DNA of 64,000 nucleotides from Enterococcus sp. DIV0212c (GCF_017377505.1 NZ_JAFREN010000025.1:57758-121757); one strand, 5' to 3'. Shown: positions 1-11,234, counted from the first letter of the stretch. Program-made: numbers and translations. The notes: generated from the sequence alone by a model not told the origin.

Positions 1-177
1 CCCATCTCCTTCACTCAAGTAAAAATAAAATTCTAACCACATATAAGATAAAATAATTTTAGATAAAATAGTTCTTTTTTTAAAAAAATATATAAAAATT
101 TAATAGTATATATTATTATTTTGAAATAACTATAATTTGGCCCACAGGAGAAAAAGCAGCTTTCAGACAAATAGGAA

Positions 178-223
178 AAGAGCCTCTTCAATTGGTGATA
201 GCAGACCAATTGAAGAGGCTTTT
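178..223. terminator. Long hairpin, probable intrinsic terminator
   Basis: An 18-20 bp nearly perfect stem (AGCCTCTTCAATTGGT and its complement) encloses an 8-nt loop and ends in TTTTAT. It probably ends a transcript that starts left of the window. An A-run before the stem would also allow termination on the minus strand. Confidence 0.7.
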
Positions 224-375
224 ATCAGGATGTTGCTTTCTGATAAGAAATGATGAACGTTAAATCATGCACTGTAAATAATTTATTTACTCGTTTATTA
301 TATTCGTGCTGATGCATTTAAACCATCCTATTTTACTTATAGTGCTATTCCTTTTTGTATGGATTCTTGAAAAAC

Positions 376-410
376 AAATCCCACTTCGCAGGAAAGACGA
401 AGTGGGATTT
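376..410 (-). terminator. Hairpin, probable minus-strand terminator
   Basis: AAATCCCACTTCG pairs with CGAAGTGGGATTT around a 9-nt loop. On the minus strand the stem is followed by a T-rich run, on the plus strand by GTCC. It therefore fits a minus-strand terminator better, although no minus-strand gene is visible to its right. Confidence 0.45.
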
Positions 411-412
411 GT

Positions 413-660
413 CCGAGTTAATATTGTAAAAAGGAGTATGGATTTTGCATAAACGAAGTTGGGATGTTCGTCTACATAACTATCATAAATAGAAATGAGC
501 AAATAAACCATTCCTTTTTGTTTATACCTTTATTCTGTTTTATAAATGATTTGATGTTGACTAACAAAAGCTTAAGTAAGCTGATAAAACTATATACAAA
601 AAAAGTTATAGCGGTATAAGTTTTTTAGTCTATAAAAAAATGACGTAACTCATTAGAATG
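413..660. other. AT-rich intergenic stretch before mgtA
   Basis: No convincing gene is seen. The only open frame of any length (74 codons on the minus strand) runs through the 376-410 hairpin, has no ribosome site and shows no recognisable protein. The mgtA promoter should lie near the right end (AGAATGATAGT, about 653-665), but its -35 box is not clear enough to call. Confidence 0.5.
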
Positions 661-674
661 ATAGTGTAATTCTT

Positions 675-880
675 CTTGTTAGGTGAGGCTCCTATACAAA
701 CATAGGCTACTGCCCAAAAACGTCGAGAGACGCCAATGGGTAGAACAGGAATTGTCGGATTAAGGCTTTTCTTAAGGTAGCTAAAAGCGAATGCTTTTTA
801 CGTTGTATAGTGCCAAAACTCAACGATTGCGAAGACTCACGGCAGAGCGGGCTGAGTTTTCAGTGTGCTTTTTTTGTGTG
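675..880 (+). promoter_or_regulatory. M-box (ykoK) Mg2+ riboswitch
   Basis: The leader carries the conserved M-box blocks in order: GTTAGGTGAGGCTCC, the GCTACTGCCC segment, GACGCCAATGGGT, AACAGGAAT, an AAGG-type internal stem and the AGTGCCAAAACTC closing part. An AAAACTCA/TGAGTTTT pairing (815-822 with 853-860) followed by a T-run at about 869-875 looks like the terminator of the expression platform. In the known family, Mg2+ binding stabilises the aptamer and favours termination, so low Mg2+ should switch on mgtA just downstream. Confidence 0.93.
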
Positions 881-897
881 GAAAGGATGTGGTTAGC

Positions 898-987
898 GTG
901 CCAGAAGATAGTTCGATCAATAAATCAGTAATTAAAAGAAAAGAGGAAAAGACAGATGCAAAAAGAAATGAAGAACATGATCCATGA
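898..987 (+). CDS. Possible short leader ORF overlapping mgtA
   Basis: A GTG codon with an AAAGGATG ribosome site about 8 nt upstream opens a 29-codon frame that stops inside the mgtA coding region in another frame. The predicted peptide is highly charged (rich in K, E, D) and matches nothing I know. It lies between the M-box terminator and mgtA, so it could couple translation, or it could be chance. Confidence 0.2.
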   Translation: MPEDSSINKSVIKRKEEKTDAKRNEEHDP

Positions 988-3616
988 AAAAGCGTATCAA
1001 AAATTAGCTAACCTATCTATCGATAAAGTATTAGAAAGTTTTTCATCCTCTTGGGATGGGCTAAAAGCCATAGAAGTACAACGTTCCAAGGATAAATTTG
1101 GTGTAAATAAAATCACTGATGATAAAAAGAAATCATTTATTTATACAGTGATAAAATCATATGTTACCCCTTTTACAGTTGTATTGATGATTCTTGCGAC
1201 TATTTCATTTTTTACGGAATATGTTTATGCAGAACCAAGTGAAAAAGACATTGCCGGCGTGTTGATCATGCTCGTCATGGTTTTGTTAAGTGGAACAATG
1301 AGCTTAGTTCAATCAGTAAAATCAAGCAATGCAGTTAGTAAATTGCAAAATATGATTCAGATAACTGCAACAGTTACTAGAGAAAATAAAGAAATGGAAA
1401 TCCCTATGGATGAAGTTGTATGCGGTGATTTAGTTAAACTTTCAGCAGGTGACATGATTCCAGCAGATTTACGTCTGATTCATGCCAAAGACTTGTTCAT
1501 CTCACAATCTGCGATGACCGGAGAAAGTTTTCCAGTTGAAAAGAAAGTAAAAAATACAGTGCATACCAACAATAACCAAACAGATTTTGAAAATTTGTTA
1601 TTTTTAGGCAGTAACGTGGTCAGCGGCAGCGGCGTTGGTGTTGCAGTTCGAGTGGGTGACAATACTTTATTTGGAAAAATCGCTCAAGATGTAGCAGATG
1701 ACGAGAAAAAAACTAGTTTTGAATTAGGTGTGAATAAAACAACCTGGCTTTTGATCCGTTTTATGATGGTGATTACACCAGCGGTATTTTTGATTAATGG
1801 AATCACTAAAGGCAATTGGAGCGAAGCGTTGATGTTTGCGATTGCGACAGCGGTCGGTTTGACACCAGAAATGCTGCCAATGATCGTAACGACAAATTTG
1901 GTCAAGGGTTCTAGAGATATGGCAAAAGAAGGAACGATCATGAAAAATGTCAATGCGATTCAAAACTTTGGAGCGATGGATATTTTATGTACCGATAAAA
2001 CTGGGACATTAACACAAGACAAAGTTATTTTGGAATACCATTACAATACGTCGTGTCAAGAAGACCGAAAAGTGCTGCAGTCTGCTTTTTTAAATAGTTA
2101 TTTTCAAACAGGCCTTCGTAATTTAATCGATAAAGCAATTATTGAAGCAACATCAAAAGAATTATCCATTGACGAAGAAGATTATTTTAAAATCGATGAG
2201 ATTCCTTTCGATTTTAACCGTAGAAGAATGAGTGTGGTTGTCAAAGATAGAAGAGCCAATCAAAGTAGCTTGATCACAAAAGGTGCAGTTGAAGAAATGC
2301 TTCAGGCTTGTTCTTATATCAATCAAGGCGGCGAGATTGTTCCAATCACGTCAGAAATAAAAAAACAAGTGCTAAAAACAGTGAATGACTTAAATGAAGA
2401 TGGTCTACGAGTGTTAGCAATCGCTGATAAGAAAGTCAATAATCAGTTAGATGATTATTCTGTTGAAGATGAAAAAGAACTTGTTTTACAAGGTTATCTA
2501 GCTTTTTTAGATCCTCCTAAAGAAACAGCAGCGCAAGCTATCCAAGCGTTGAAAAATAACGGAGTTTCAGTAAAAATCTTAACGGGTGATAATGAGTTAG
2601 TTACGCGATCTGTCTGTAGAGAAGTTGGTCTTGGAACTGAAAAAATGATCAATGGTTCTGCAATTGCTAAATTAACTGAGACAGAATTAGAAAAAACAGT
2701 CAATGAATACAACGTTTTCACAAAAGTAACACCAGATCAAAAAACAAAAATCGTTAAAGCTTTGAAAAAGAACGAACAAACAGTTGGTTTTATGGGCGAT
2801 GGAATCAACGATGCTGGAGCGATGAAAGTTTCCGATGTAGGGATTTCTGTGGATACGGCAGTTGATATTGCCAAAGAATCAGCAGATGTTATTTTGTTGC
2901 AAAAAGATTTAATGGTTTTAGAACAAGGAATCTTATCTGGACGTCGAGTGTTCAGTAATACAATGAAATATATTAAAATGACAGCAAGTTCAAACTTTGG
3001 AAATGTTTTTTCCGTGATTCCAGCAAGTATCTTTTTGCCATTCTTACCAGTAGCACCGATTCAATCACTTTTCTTAAACTTGATTTATGATACTTCTTGT
3101 ATGTCTGTTCCGTGGGATAATGTCGATGCAGAATATGTAGAGAAACCTAAAAAATGGGAAGCTAAGTCGATTGGTTCGTTTATGAGATGGTTTGGACCAA
3201 CAAGTTCTGTTTTTGATATTGTTACGTATCTATTTATGTACTTTATTATTTGTCCAGCTATCTTGGGCGGTAGTTTCTTCTCGTTAACAGCAGATAAACA
3301 GTTACTATTTATTGCAATTTTCCACGCGGGTTGGTTTATTGAATCATTATGGTCACAAATGTTAGTTCTTCATGTACTAAGAACACCAAAAATTCCATTT
3401 CTTCAAAGTAGAGCATCAGGGATTTTAACATTGGTGACTTCGATTGGGATTTTAGTTGGAACGGTTTTACCGTTTACCAAGTTAGGGGCAAGTATCGGTT
3501 TTGCACCATTGCCGGGAAATTATTTCTTCTACTTAATTCCGACAATTATTGCATATTTACTTTTAGTAACAGTAATCAAAAAAATCTATATGAGAAAATA
3601 CCAAGAGTTACTTTAG
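956..3616 (+). CDS. mgtA: Magnesium-transporting P-type ATPase (P3B)
   Basis: This 886-residue membrane pump belongs to the MgtA/MgtB branch of P-type ATPases, which move Mg2+ into the cell at the expense of ATP. Visible motifs are the actuator TGES at 188-191, the phosphorylation site DKTGT with Asp347, and the hinge GDGIND at about 614-619. About ten hydrophobic segments are arranged as in the family (pair near 60-110, pair near 265-320, six at the C-terminus). The ATG at 956 is preceded by AGAGG; in-frame ATGs at 968 and 977 are alternatives. The M-box riboswitch immediately upstream independently supports Mg2+ as substrate. It is monocistronic, with a terminator at 3664-3708. Confidence 0.95.
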   Translation: MQKEMKNMIHEKAYQKLANLSIDKVLESFSSSWDGLKAIEVQRSKDKFGVNKITDDKKKSFIYTVIKSYVTPFTVVLMILATISFFTEYVYAEPSEKDIAGVLIMLVMVLLSGTMSLVQSVKSSNAVSKLQNMIQITATVTRENKEMEIPMDEVVCGDLVKLSAGDMIPADLRLIHAKDLFISQSAMTGESFPVEKKVKNTVHTNNNQTDFENLLFLGSNVVSGSGVGVAVRVGDNTLFGKIAQDVADDEKKTSFELGVNKTTWLLIRFMMVITPAVFLINGITKGNWSEALMFAIATAVGLTPEMLPMIVTTNLVKGSRDMAKEGTIMKNVNAIQNFGAMDILCTDKTGTLTQDKVILEYHYNTSCQEDRKVLQSAFLNSYFQTGLRNLIDKAIIEATSKELSIDEEDYFKIDEIPFDFNRRRMSVVVKDRRANQSSLITKGAVEEMLQACSYINQGGEIVPITSEIKKQVLKTVNDLNEDGLRVLAIADKKVNNQLDDYSVEDEKELVLQGYLAFLDPPKETAAQAIQALKNNGVSVKILTGDNELVTRSVCREVGLGTEKMINGSAIAKLTETELEKTVNEYNVFTKVTPDQKTKIVKALKKNEQTVGFMGDGINDAGAMKVSDVGISVDTAVDIAKESADVILLQKDLMVLEQGILSGRRVFSNTMKYIKMTASSNFGNVFSVIPASIFLPFLPVAPIQSLFLNLIYDTSCMSVPWDNVDAEYVEKPKKWEAKSIGSFMRWFGPTSSVFDIVTYLFMYFIICPAILGGSFFSLTADKQLLFIAIFHAGWFIESLWSQMLVLHVLRTPKIPFLQSRASGILTLVTSIGILVGTVLPFTKLGASIGFAPLPGNYFFYLIPTIIAYLLLVTVIKKIYMRKYQELL

Positions 3617-3663
3617 TCGAAAGCAGAAAAGAACCTACTTTTTTCGCTAGATACTCAGATTTT

Positions 3664-3708
3664 AAGTGTGAAACAAAATGGATTGTTAATTTTGTTTCAC
3701 ACTTTTTA
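3664..3708 (+). terminator. Terminator after mgtA
   Basis: A 16-bp perfect stem (AAGTGTGAAACAAAAT with its complement) and a T-run lie 47 nt after the mgtA stop. Its arm shares the GAAACAAAA core seen in several other hairpins of this window. Confidence 0.85.
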
Positions 3709-3848
3709 TTTATAAAATTAAAGGCTTGGATGAAAAGTTTCATAAATCAAATTAGAACATTTTACGATCGAGTATGGTAAGATAAGATGCGCCTTCTATA
3801 TAATAGTATAAAAAGTAGCGAACTTCTAAATTTGGAGGAAGAAATAAA

Positions 3849-5006
3849 TTGAAAAATGATCATCTTAACACTTCAGCATATATACATATTCCCTTTTGCG
3901 AACATATCTGTTACTACTGTGACTTCAATAAAGTCTTTTTAGAAGGACAGCCGGTGGATGAATATATTCAAAGTCTGTTAAAAGAGATTCGTTTAACGCA
4001 AGAAAAATATCCTAACAATGATACCAAAACGATCTATATTGGCGGGGGAACGCCAACGTCATTGTCAGCGAATCAATTGGCTGTTTTATTAGAAGGAATA
4101 CGAAAATCACTTCCTTTTGATCCTAAAAATGAATTTACAGTAGAAGCCAACCCTGGAGACTTAACTCAAGAAAAGTTGCATGTGATGAAAGAATATGGTG
4201 TAAATCGTTTATCTATGGGCGTCCAAACGTTTGATAATCAATTACTGAAAAAAATCGGACGAAAACATACTGCCGAAGATGTCTATGAAACGATGAAGTT
4301 TTTAGAAAAAGAAAACTTTTCCAATGTAAGTATTGATTTGATTTATGCATTGCCTGGGCAAACCTTGGAAGGCTTTAGAGATACTTTGAAACGAGCAATC
4401 GAACTTGATTTACCTCATTATTCTTTGTATTCATTGATTCTAGAAAATAAAACGATGTTTATGAACTGGGTTCGACAAGGTCGTTTACAGTTGCCAGATC
4501 AAGAAATAGAAGCGCAAATGTTTGAAGAAACGATCGTTGCGATGGAAAAAGGCGGACGGCATCAATATGAAGTAAGCAATTTTGCCTTAAAAGGAAAAGA
4601 AAGCCAGCACAATTTAATTTACTGGAATAATGAACATTACTATGGATTTGGTGCAGGCGCGAGTGGTTATCTAGGGCATACTCGTTATCGAAATCATGGA
4701 CCAATCCAACATTATTTAGAACCCCTACGAAATAATCAATTACCAACGGTTGAAACGGAAGTTCTGACGTTGAATAACCAAATGGAAGAGCAACTCTTTT
4801 TAGGTTTGCGTAAAAAAGATGGGGTTTCTAAACAGCAATTCAAAGAAAAATTTGGCGTTACACTGGAACAAGTCTATAAAGAAAAAATTCCTCAGTTAGT
4901 TGAAAAAGGTTTGTTGATAGAAGACGATACTTGCATTCAACTTTCTGAAAAAGGCTTATTTGTTGGCAATGATGTATTTGAAGAATTTCTGATCGACAAA
5001 GAATAA
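3849..5006 (+). CDS. hemW: Radical SAM heme chaperone HemW
   Basis: This 385-residue protein of the HemN/HemW family starts at TTG with a GGAGG site 10 nt upstream. The radical-SAM cysteine motif CEHICYYCDF (about residues 17-26) is CX3CX2C followed by D-F. That is the HemW form; true coproporphyrinogen dehydrogenase HemN has a further Cys there. The GGGTPT block follows at about 66-71. HemW is understood to bind and deliver heme to acceptors such as cytochromes. That suits an enterococcus-like organism, which uses exogenous heme and has no synthesis pathway. It sits alone upstream of the heat-shock cluster. It is often mis-annotated as an oxygen-independent coproporphyrinogen III oxidase. 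Confidence 0.92.
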   Translation: MKNDHLNTSAYIHIPFCEHICYYCDFNKVFLEGQPVDEYIQSLLKEIRLTQEKYPNNDTKTIYIGGGTPTSLSANQLAVLLEGIRKSLPFDPKNEFTVEANPGDLTQEKLHVMKEYGVNRLSMGVQTFDNQLLKKIGRKHTAEDVYETMKFLEKENFSNVSIDLIYALPGQTLEGFRDTLKRAIELDLPHYSLYSLILENKTMFMNWVRQGRLQLPDQEIEAQMFEETIVAMEKGGRHQYEVSNFALKGKESQHNLIYWNNEHYYGFGAGASGYLGHTRYRNHGPIQHYLEPLRNNQLPTVETEVLTLNNQMEEQLFLGLRKKDGVSKQQFKEKFGVTLEQVYKEKIPQLVEKGLLIEDDTCIQLSEKGLFVGNDVFEEFLIDKE

Positions 5007-5071
5007 AACAGCAAAAAGTACCAAGGTGTTTCCCTTCAGAAAGCCTTGCGTACTTTTTCTTTTCCTGTAAT

Positions 5072-5098
5072 TTAGCACTCGACAACAAAGAGTGCTAA
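5072..5098. promoter_or_regulatory. CIRCE operator 1 (perfect)
   Basis: TTAGCACTC, nine spacer bases and GAGTGCTAA form a perfect CIRCE inverted repeat. It is the binding site of HrcA and lies just upstream of the -35 box of the hrcA promoter. Confidence 0.95.
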
Positions 5099-5115
5099 AA
5101 AAGTGTGTTTTTCTC

Positions 5116-5144
5116 TTGACAATTATACAAGATATTGATATATT
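5116..5144 (+). promoter_or_regulatory. Sigma-A promoter of hrcA-grpE-dnaK
   Basis: TTGACA (5116-5121), a 17-nt spacer and TATATT (5139-5144). The promoter is bracketed by two CIRCE elements, so HrcA should block it from both sides. Confidence 0.9.
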
Positions 5145-5154
5145 AATAATTGTA

Positions 5155-5181
5155 TTAGCACTTGAACAACATGAGTGCTAA
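5155..5181. promoter_or_regulatory. CIRCE operator 2
   Basis: TTAGCACTT, nine bases and GAGTGCTAA: one mismatch from the palindrome. It starts a few bases after the expected transcription start and ends just before the hrcA ribosome site, so it is also part of the mRNA leader. Confidence 0.93.
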
Positions 5182-5196
5182 TGAAGGGTGGTAACT

Positions 5197-6240
5197 ATGA
5201 TAACTGAAAGACAAAAGAATATTTTGCGACTTATCATCCAAGAATACACGAATACAGGAACTCCGGTAGGATCAAAGAAGTTGATGGAAGAAGGAATTAA
5301 GTCGAGTTCTGCCACGATTCGTAATGATATGAAAGCTTTAGAAGAACATGGATTACTGCTTAAGACGCATTCGTCATCTGGTAGAATTCCTTCTATGGAT
5401 GGTTATCGCTACTACGTGGATCATTTGTTGAGTCCTGCTGAGATCGAACATGATGAATTAGAAACAATTCGTCATTCGTTTGGAAAAGAGTTTCATGAAA
5501 TCAATGACATCATCGAACAATCGGCTGAAATTCTCTCTGATTTAACAAGCTATACAGCTTTTTCGTTAGGTCCTGAGGTGAAGGAACGACGATTGACTGG
5601 TTTTCGGATCGTTCCATTAAATGAACGACAAATCATAGCGATTATCGTTACCGATAAAGGCAATGTAGAAAGCCAAGTATTTGCGATTCCTGCATCCGTT
5701 TCAAGCCAAGACTTGGAAAAGATGACGCAAATCATCAATGATAAATTGGTGGGACAACCATTATTGACCGTTTATCATCGTTTGAGAACAGAAATTCCGA
5801 TGATTTTACATCGTTATTTTCAAACGCCGGACGGCATGATGAATTTATTTGATGCAATGCTAGGACATGCTTTTGAAGAAAAAGTATTTGTCAGCGGCCG
5901 AATGAATCTTTTAAATTTCGGCGTACAAAAAGACATCGATCAATTAAAATCTGTTTATTCCTTTATGCAAAATACAGATGCGATTTCGCATTTGCTGACT
6001 GCAGATGAAAAGACTGATACACAAATAGCGATTCGGATCGGCTCAGAAATAGGCAATGATTTGCTTGATGACATGAGCATGATCACTGCCACCTATGAAG
6101 TGGCTGGTCACGGTAAAGGAACGATTGCTTTATTGGGACCTACAAGTATGCCTTATTCAAAAATGTTCGGTTTAGTGGACGTTTTCCGGCATGAATTAGC
6201 TTCAAAACTTGGTGCTTATTATCGTTTCCTTGATGAATAA
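5197..6240 (+). CDS. hrcA: Heat-inducible transcription repressor HrcA
   Basis: This 347-residue HrcA begins with the typical ITERQKNILRLI and a winged-helix domain (about 1-75, containing GSKKLMEEG and SSATIRNDM), followed by the long GAF-like effector domain. HrcA binds CIRCE and represses the class I heat-shock genes; GroEL is known to assist its folding. I chose the ATG at 5197, which has AAGGGTGG 5-7 nt before it. A GTG three codons upstream lies inside that ribosome site and is unlikely. Two CIRCE boxes in its own promoter show autoregulation. It is the first gene of the hrcA-grpE-dnaK operon. Confidence 0.96.
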   Translation: MITERQKNILRLIIQEYTNTGTPVGSKKLMEEGIKSSSATIRNDMKALEEHGLLLKTHSSSGRIPSMDGYRYYVDHLLSPAEIEHDELETIRHSFGKEFHEINDIIEQSAEILSDLTSYTAFSLGPEVKERRLTGFRIVPLNERQIIAIIVTDKGNVESQVFAIPASVSSQDLEKMTQIINDKLVGQPLLTVYHRLRTEIPMILHRYFQTPDGMMNLFDAMLGHAFEEKVFVSGRMNLLNFGVQKDIDQLKSVYSFMQNTDAISHLLTADEKTDTQIAIRIGSEIGNDLLDDMSMITATYEVAGHGKGTIALLGPTSMPYSKMFGLVDVFRHELASKLGAYYRFLDE

Positions 6241-6300
6241 GCAAAAAGTTAAAATATAGAACTCAAATAATTCTACGGAAATGAGAAGGGAAGTTGCAAC

Positions 6301-6843
6301 GTGAGTAAGAAAGAAGAGACACACGAAGAAATACAAGAAGAACACATGGAGGCAATTGATGATTCAGGTGTTTCTGAAACAGAAGCTGAAATGACAGAAG
6401 TAGAAAATGCTCAGGCTGAGTTATCAGAAATGGAAGATAAATTTTTAAGAGCCCGTGCTGAAATAGCAAACATGAGCAATCGTTTCAAAAACGAGCGAGA
6501 GTTACTTGTTCGTTACCGCTCTCAAGACCTAGGTAAAAAATTATTACCTTCGATTGATAACTTAGAACGTGCGATGGCAATAGAAGTCGATGATGAACAA
6601 GGCGCAAGCTTGAAAAAAGGCATCTCGATGGTTCTTGAAGGCTTACAAGCTGCATTGAAAGAAGAAGGCATCGAAGAAATCCCAACAATGGGTGAAGCTT
6701 TCGATCCTAATTTACATCAAGCAGTCCAAACGATTCCGGCAAGTGATGAAATTCCAGCCGATACAATCGTTGAAGTATTACAAAAAGGGTATAAATTACA
6801 TGACCGCGTTTTACGAGCAAGCATGGTTGTTGTTGCACAGTAA
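6301..6843 (+). CDS. grpE: Nucleotide exchange factor GrpE
   Basis: GrpE is the ADP/ATP exchange factor of DnaK. The 180-residue protein has an acidic Glu-rich N-terminal tail, a long helix (about 45-100, with [14 protein letters not shown]) for dimerisation, and the C-terminal beta domain ending in [17 protein letters not shown], a typical GrpE finish. It starts at GTG with AGAAGGG 10 nt upstream. It lies 60 nt after hrcA and 70 nt before dnaK, with no terminator between, so it belongs to the CIRCE-regulated operon. Confidence 0.95.
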   Translation: MSKKEETHEEIQEEHMEAIDDSGVSETEAEMTEVENAQAELSEMEDKFLRARAEIANMSNRFKNERELLVRYRSQDLGKKLLPSIDNLERAMAIEVDDEQGASLKKGISMVLEGLQAALKEEGIEEIPTMGEAFDPNLHQAVQTIPASDEIPADTIVEVLQKGYKLHDRVLRASMVVVAQ

Positions 6844-6865
6844 CAGCAAAAAAATGTTTGTATAA

Positions 6866-8743
<1,878 letters not shown>

Positions 8744-8756
8744 TCGTTAACAAGCT

Positions 8757-8795
8757 GGCAAAGACCAAAGTCATCGCTTTGGTCTTTGCCTATCT
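8757..8795 (+). terminator. Terminator after dnaK
   Basis: The 14-bp stem GGCAAAGACCAAAG / CTTTGGTCTTTGCC with a 6-nt loop is followed by a T-rich run. It uncouples dnaK from dnaJ. Confidence 0.88.
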
Positions 8796-8856
8796 TTATT
8801 TGTAGAGAAAGTTGGCTAGTAAATGAAGTGAAGCTATTTTGCTTTTGCTTGATTTG

Positions 8857-8865
8857 TGGTATGAT
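8857..8865 (+). promoter_or_regulatory. Extended -10 promoter for dnaJ
   Basis: TGGTATGAT is an extended -10 box about 78 nt before dnaJ; the -35 box is weak. Together with the terminator after dnaK it implies separate transcription of dnaJ. No CIRCE lies here. Confidence 0.5.
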
Positions 8866-8942
8866 TACAACGATGTTTTATACAAATAAATTGATGACGA
8901 TCCTTTTTTAGAATAAATGGAATAATAGTTGGAGGGGAATTA

Positions 8943-10109
8943 ATGGCTACGAAAAGAGATTATTATGAAGTCCTAGGTTTAGCAAAAGGCGCTTCAGATG
9001 ATGAAATAAAAAAAGCTTACCGTAAGCTTTCCAAGCAATATCACCCGGATATCAATAAAGAAGCAGATGCAGAAGATAAATTCAAAGAAGTATCAGAAGC
9101 ATATGAAGTATTAAGTGATCCTCAGAAAAAAGCTGCTTATGATCAATATGGTCATGCAGGGACTGATCCTAACTACGGTGGAGGCGCTGGTGGTTTCGGC
9201 GGCTTTGGTGGTGGAGGATTCTCCAGCAGTGGTTTTGGCGGATTTGAAGATATTTTCGATTCATTCTTTGGCGGCGGTTCTCGTAGTGTGGATCCAACGG
9301 CACCTAGACAAGGGGCTGATTTGCAATACACCGTTAACCTGAAGTTTGAAGAAGCAATTTTTGGTGTGGAGAAAGAAATCAAGTATAACCGTGAAGATAA
9401 CTGTGAAACTTGTGGTGGTAACGGTGCAAAACCCGGTACACATCCTGAAACTTGCCATAAATGTCATGGCTCTGGTTCAATCAATGTTGAACGTCAAACA
9501 CCACTTGGACGCGTGATGAGTCGTCAAACTTGTGACGTTTGTCGTGGTACGGGTAAAGAAATCAAAGAACCATGCCCAACATGTCACGGAACTGGACATG
9601 AGAAAAAAGCACATAAAGTGAAAGTCAATGTTCCAGCTGGAGTAGAAGACGGACAACAAATGCGTTTAGCTAATCAAGGGGAAGCTGGAATGAACGGCGG
9701 ACCATATGGTGATTTATACGTTGTATTCAGTGTAGAAGATAGCAATATTTTTGATCGTGAAGGATCAGAAATTTATTATGAATTACCATTGAGCTTTGTC
9801 CAAGCAGCGTTAGGTGATGAAGTCAAAGTACCAACTGTTCATGGGGATGTAAAATTAAAAATTCCTGCAGGTACTCAAACTGAGACAAACTTCCGCTTAA
9901 GAGGCAAAGGTGCACCGCGCTTACGTGGCGGCGCTACTGGCGATCAACATGTGAAAGTCAAAGTCATTACACCGAAAAACTTAAACGATGAACAAAAAGA
10001 AGCATTGCGGACTTTTGCTAAAGCTGGCGGTCAAACTGTTAGTGAACAGCAAGAAGAAGGATTCTTTGATAAGATGAAAGATGCTTTTGGCGGTAAGAAA
10101 AAGAAATAA
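8943..10109 (+). CDS. dnaJ: Chaperone DnaJ (Hsp40)
   Basis: This 388-residue type I J-protein stimulates DnaK ATPase and presents substrates. The J domain (1-70) carries the HPD motif in YHPDI. A Gly/Phe-rich linker (about 78-110) follows. Four zinc-finger repeats appear in order: [24 protein letters not shown] and CPTCHGTG (about 155-225). The C-terminal substrate-binding domains complete the protein. The ATG follows GGAGGGG. It is transcribed apart from dnaK, judging from the terminator and promoter in the 200-nt gap. Confidence 0.97.
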   Translation: MATKRDYYEVLGLAKGASDDEIKKAYRKLSKQYHPDINKEADAEDKFKEVSEAYEVLSDPQKKAAYDQYGHAGTDPNYGGGAGGFGGFGGGGFSSSGFGGFEDIFDSFFGGGSRSVDPTAPRQGADLQYTVNLKFEEAIFGVEKEIKYNREDNCETCGGNGAKPGTHPETCHKCHGSGSINVERQTPLGRVMSRQTCDVCRGTGKEIKEPCPTCHGTGHEKKAHKVKVNVPAGVEDGQQMRLANQGEAGMNGGPYGDLYVVFSVEDSNIFDREGSEIYYELPLSFVQAALGDEVKVPTVHGDVKLKIPAGTQTETNFRLRGKGAPRLRGGATGDQHVKVKVITPKNLNDEQKEALRTFAKAGGQTVSEQQEEGFFDKMKDAFGGKKKK

Positions 10110-10114
10110 ACTAT

Positions 10115-10164
10115 TAAAGCTTCTCAAGCTGTACTGAAACTGGCACAGTTTGAGAAGCTTTTTT
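10115..10164. terminator. Bidirectional terminator, dnaJ / WYL gene
   Basis: AAAGCTTCTCAA pairs with TTGAGAAGCTTT around a longer imperfect loop, with A-run and T-run on the two sides. It lies between the convergent ends of dnaJ and the WYL regulator and can serve both. Confidence 0.8.
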
Positions 10165-10172
10165 GATTAGGA

Positions 10173-11108
10173 TCATGATTGATAAAGCTTAAGCAAATTT
10201 TCAATGCGAGTTTTCAATTCGGTTCTAACATGAGGCGGTGTAAGGCATTCGCACTGATTTCCAAAACCTAAAAGCAAATTATAGCCGAACTCATCTTCCA
10301 TAAAAGGAAATTCGACAATCCATTTTTCAGAATCAGGAGCATGAACAACATTTAATTGACCAAATTTATCGATTAATTGTTCTTTGATTTTGTGTGTTAC
10401 CTTCAGCGTTGTAATGGTGAAATTTTTACCATAAAATGGCTCTTTTCCCAACGCTTTAGCTTGAAATTCACGTGGTTCAAACGTTGTTGATAATAGGTCT
10501 ACATTATTCATTCTAGAAATTTTAAATGTACGAAAATCAGATTTTTCTAAGCAGTAAGCTTGTAAATACCAACTGATTTCTTTTAAAACAAGTCGATAAG
10601 GTTCGATGATCCGAGTTGTTTTTTGACCTTGGTTGTCTTCATAGTCAAATCCTAATAAGCGCTGTTGATCCATGCCTGATTTGATGACTTCCAAAAAAGG
10701 TTGTAAGGTATGATTGCTGGTCCATGGAGTGAGATCAATCGCTATTTGGTTAGTTTTGAACTCGATTTCTTCTAGAAAGCCAGCTGGAACAAGTGTTTTT
10801 ATTTTTTCAAAAGTTTGACTGAGTTTAATCGGAGATACATTGCTAGATAAACTTTCTAAAGCGATCAATAGAGAGGTGAGATCAGTTGATGTAAAAAAGT
10901 GTTTATCTATTTTGTAATTATCCATAATTTGTATCCCACCATTTACCCCAGGGTGAGAGGTGACGGGGATGCCCGCTTCAGCGAGTGAGTTAATATCTCT
11001 GTAAATCGTTCGAACAGAGACTTCTAGCATATCAGCTAATTGAGAAGCACTGATTTGTTTTTTATCTAATAAAATCATAGTTATTGCAAGTAGTCGTTCG
11101 GTTTTCAA
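10173..11108 (-). CDS. WYL-domain transcriptional regulator (YafY type)
   Basis: From the TTG start this is a 311-residue protein. An N-terminal HTH_11 DNA-binding domain (about 1-55; SASQLADMLEVSVRTIYRDI) is followed by a WYL ligand-sensing region (about 125-200; IEPYRLVLKEISWYLQAYC) and a C-terminal WCX-like part. I chose TTG at 11108 because AAGGTG lies 5 nt before it. The upstream in-frame ATG at 11138 has no ribosome site, and a TATAAT-like -10 box immediately precedes it, so transcription may start too close to use it. The regulated genes are unknown; the divergent ECF operon is the nearest candidate. Confidence 0.85.
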   Translation of the reverse strand: MKTERLLAITMILLDKKQISASQLADMLEVSVRTIYRDINSLAEAGIPVTSHPGVNGGIQIMDNYKIDKHFFTSTDLTSLLIALESLSSNVSPIKLSQTFEKIKTLVPAGFLEEIEFKTNQIAIDLTPWTSNHTLQPFLEVIKSGMDQQRLLGFDYEDNQGQKTTRIIEPYRLVLKEISWYLQAYCLEKSDFRTFKISRMNNVDLLSTTFEPREFQAKALGKEPFYGKNFTITTLKVTHKIKEQLIDKFGQLNVVHAPDSEKWIVEFPFMEDEFGYNLLLGFGNQCECLTPPHVRTELKTRIENLLKLYQS

Positions 11109-11234
11109 TAAAGCACCTTCTTTTTTAGAGAGAATCATTGTTCTTATTATAACTAAAAATCAGCTGATTTTGGGGGGGAAGTCAAAAGAGTTGGTTTAAC
11201 TAAATAGAAAATGTCTAGGGCTAGTTTGGATATA

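Noticed and set aside
287-511. Open frame of 74 codons on the minus strand left of mgtA
   Set aside because: It runs through a perfect hairpin, has no ribosome site and the peptide has no recognisable pattern.
3849-5006. Annotation as coproporphyrinogen III dehydrogenase (HemN)
   Set aside because: The cysteine motif lacks the extra Cys of HemN and ends in D-F, the HemW form.
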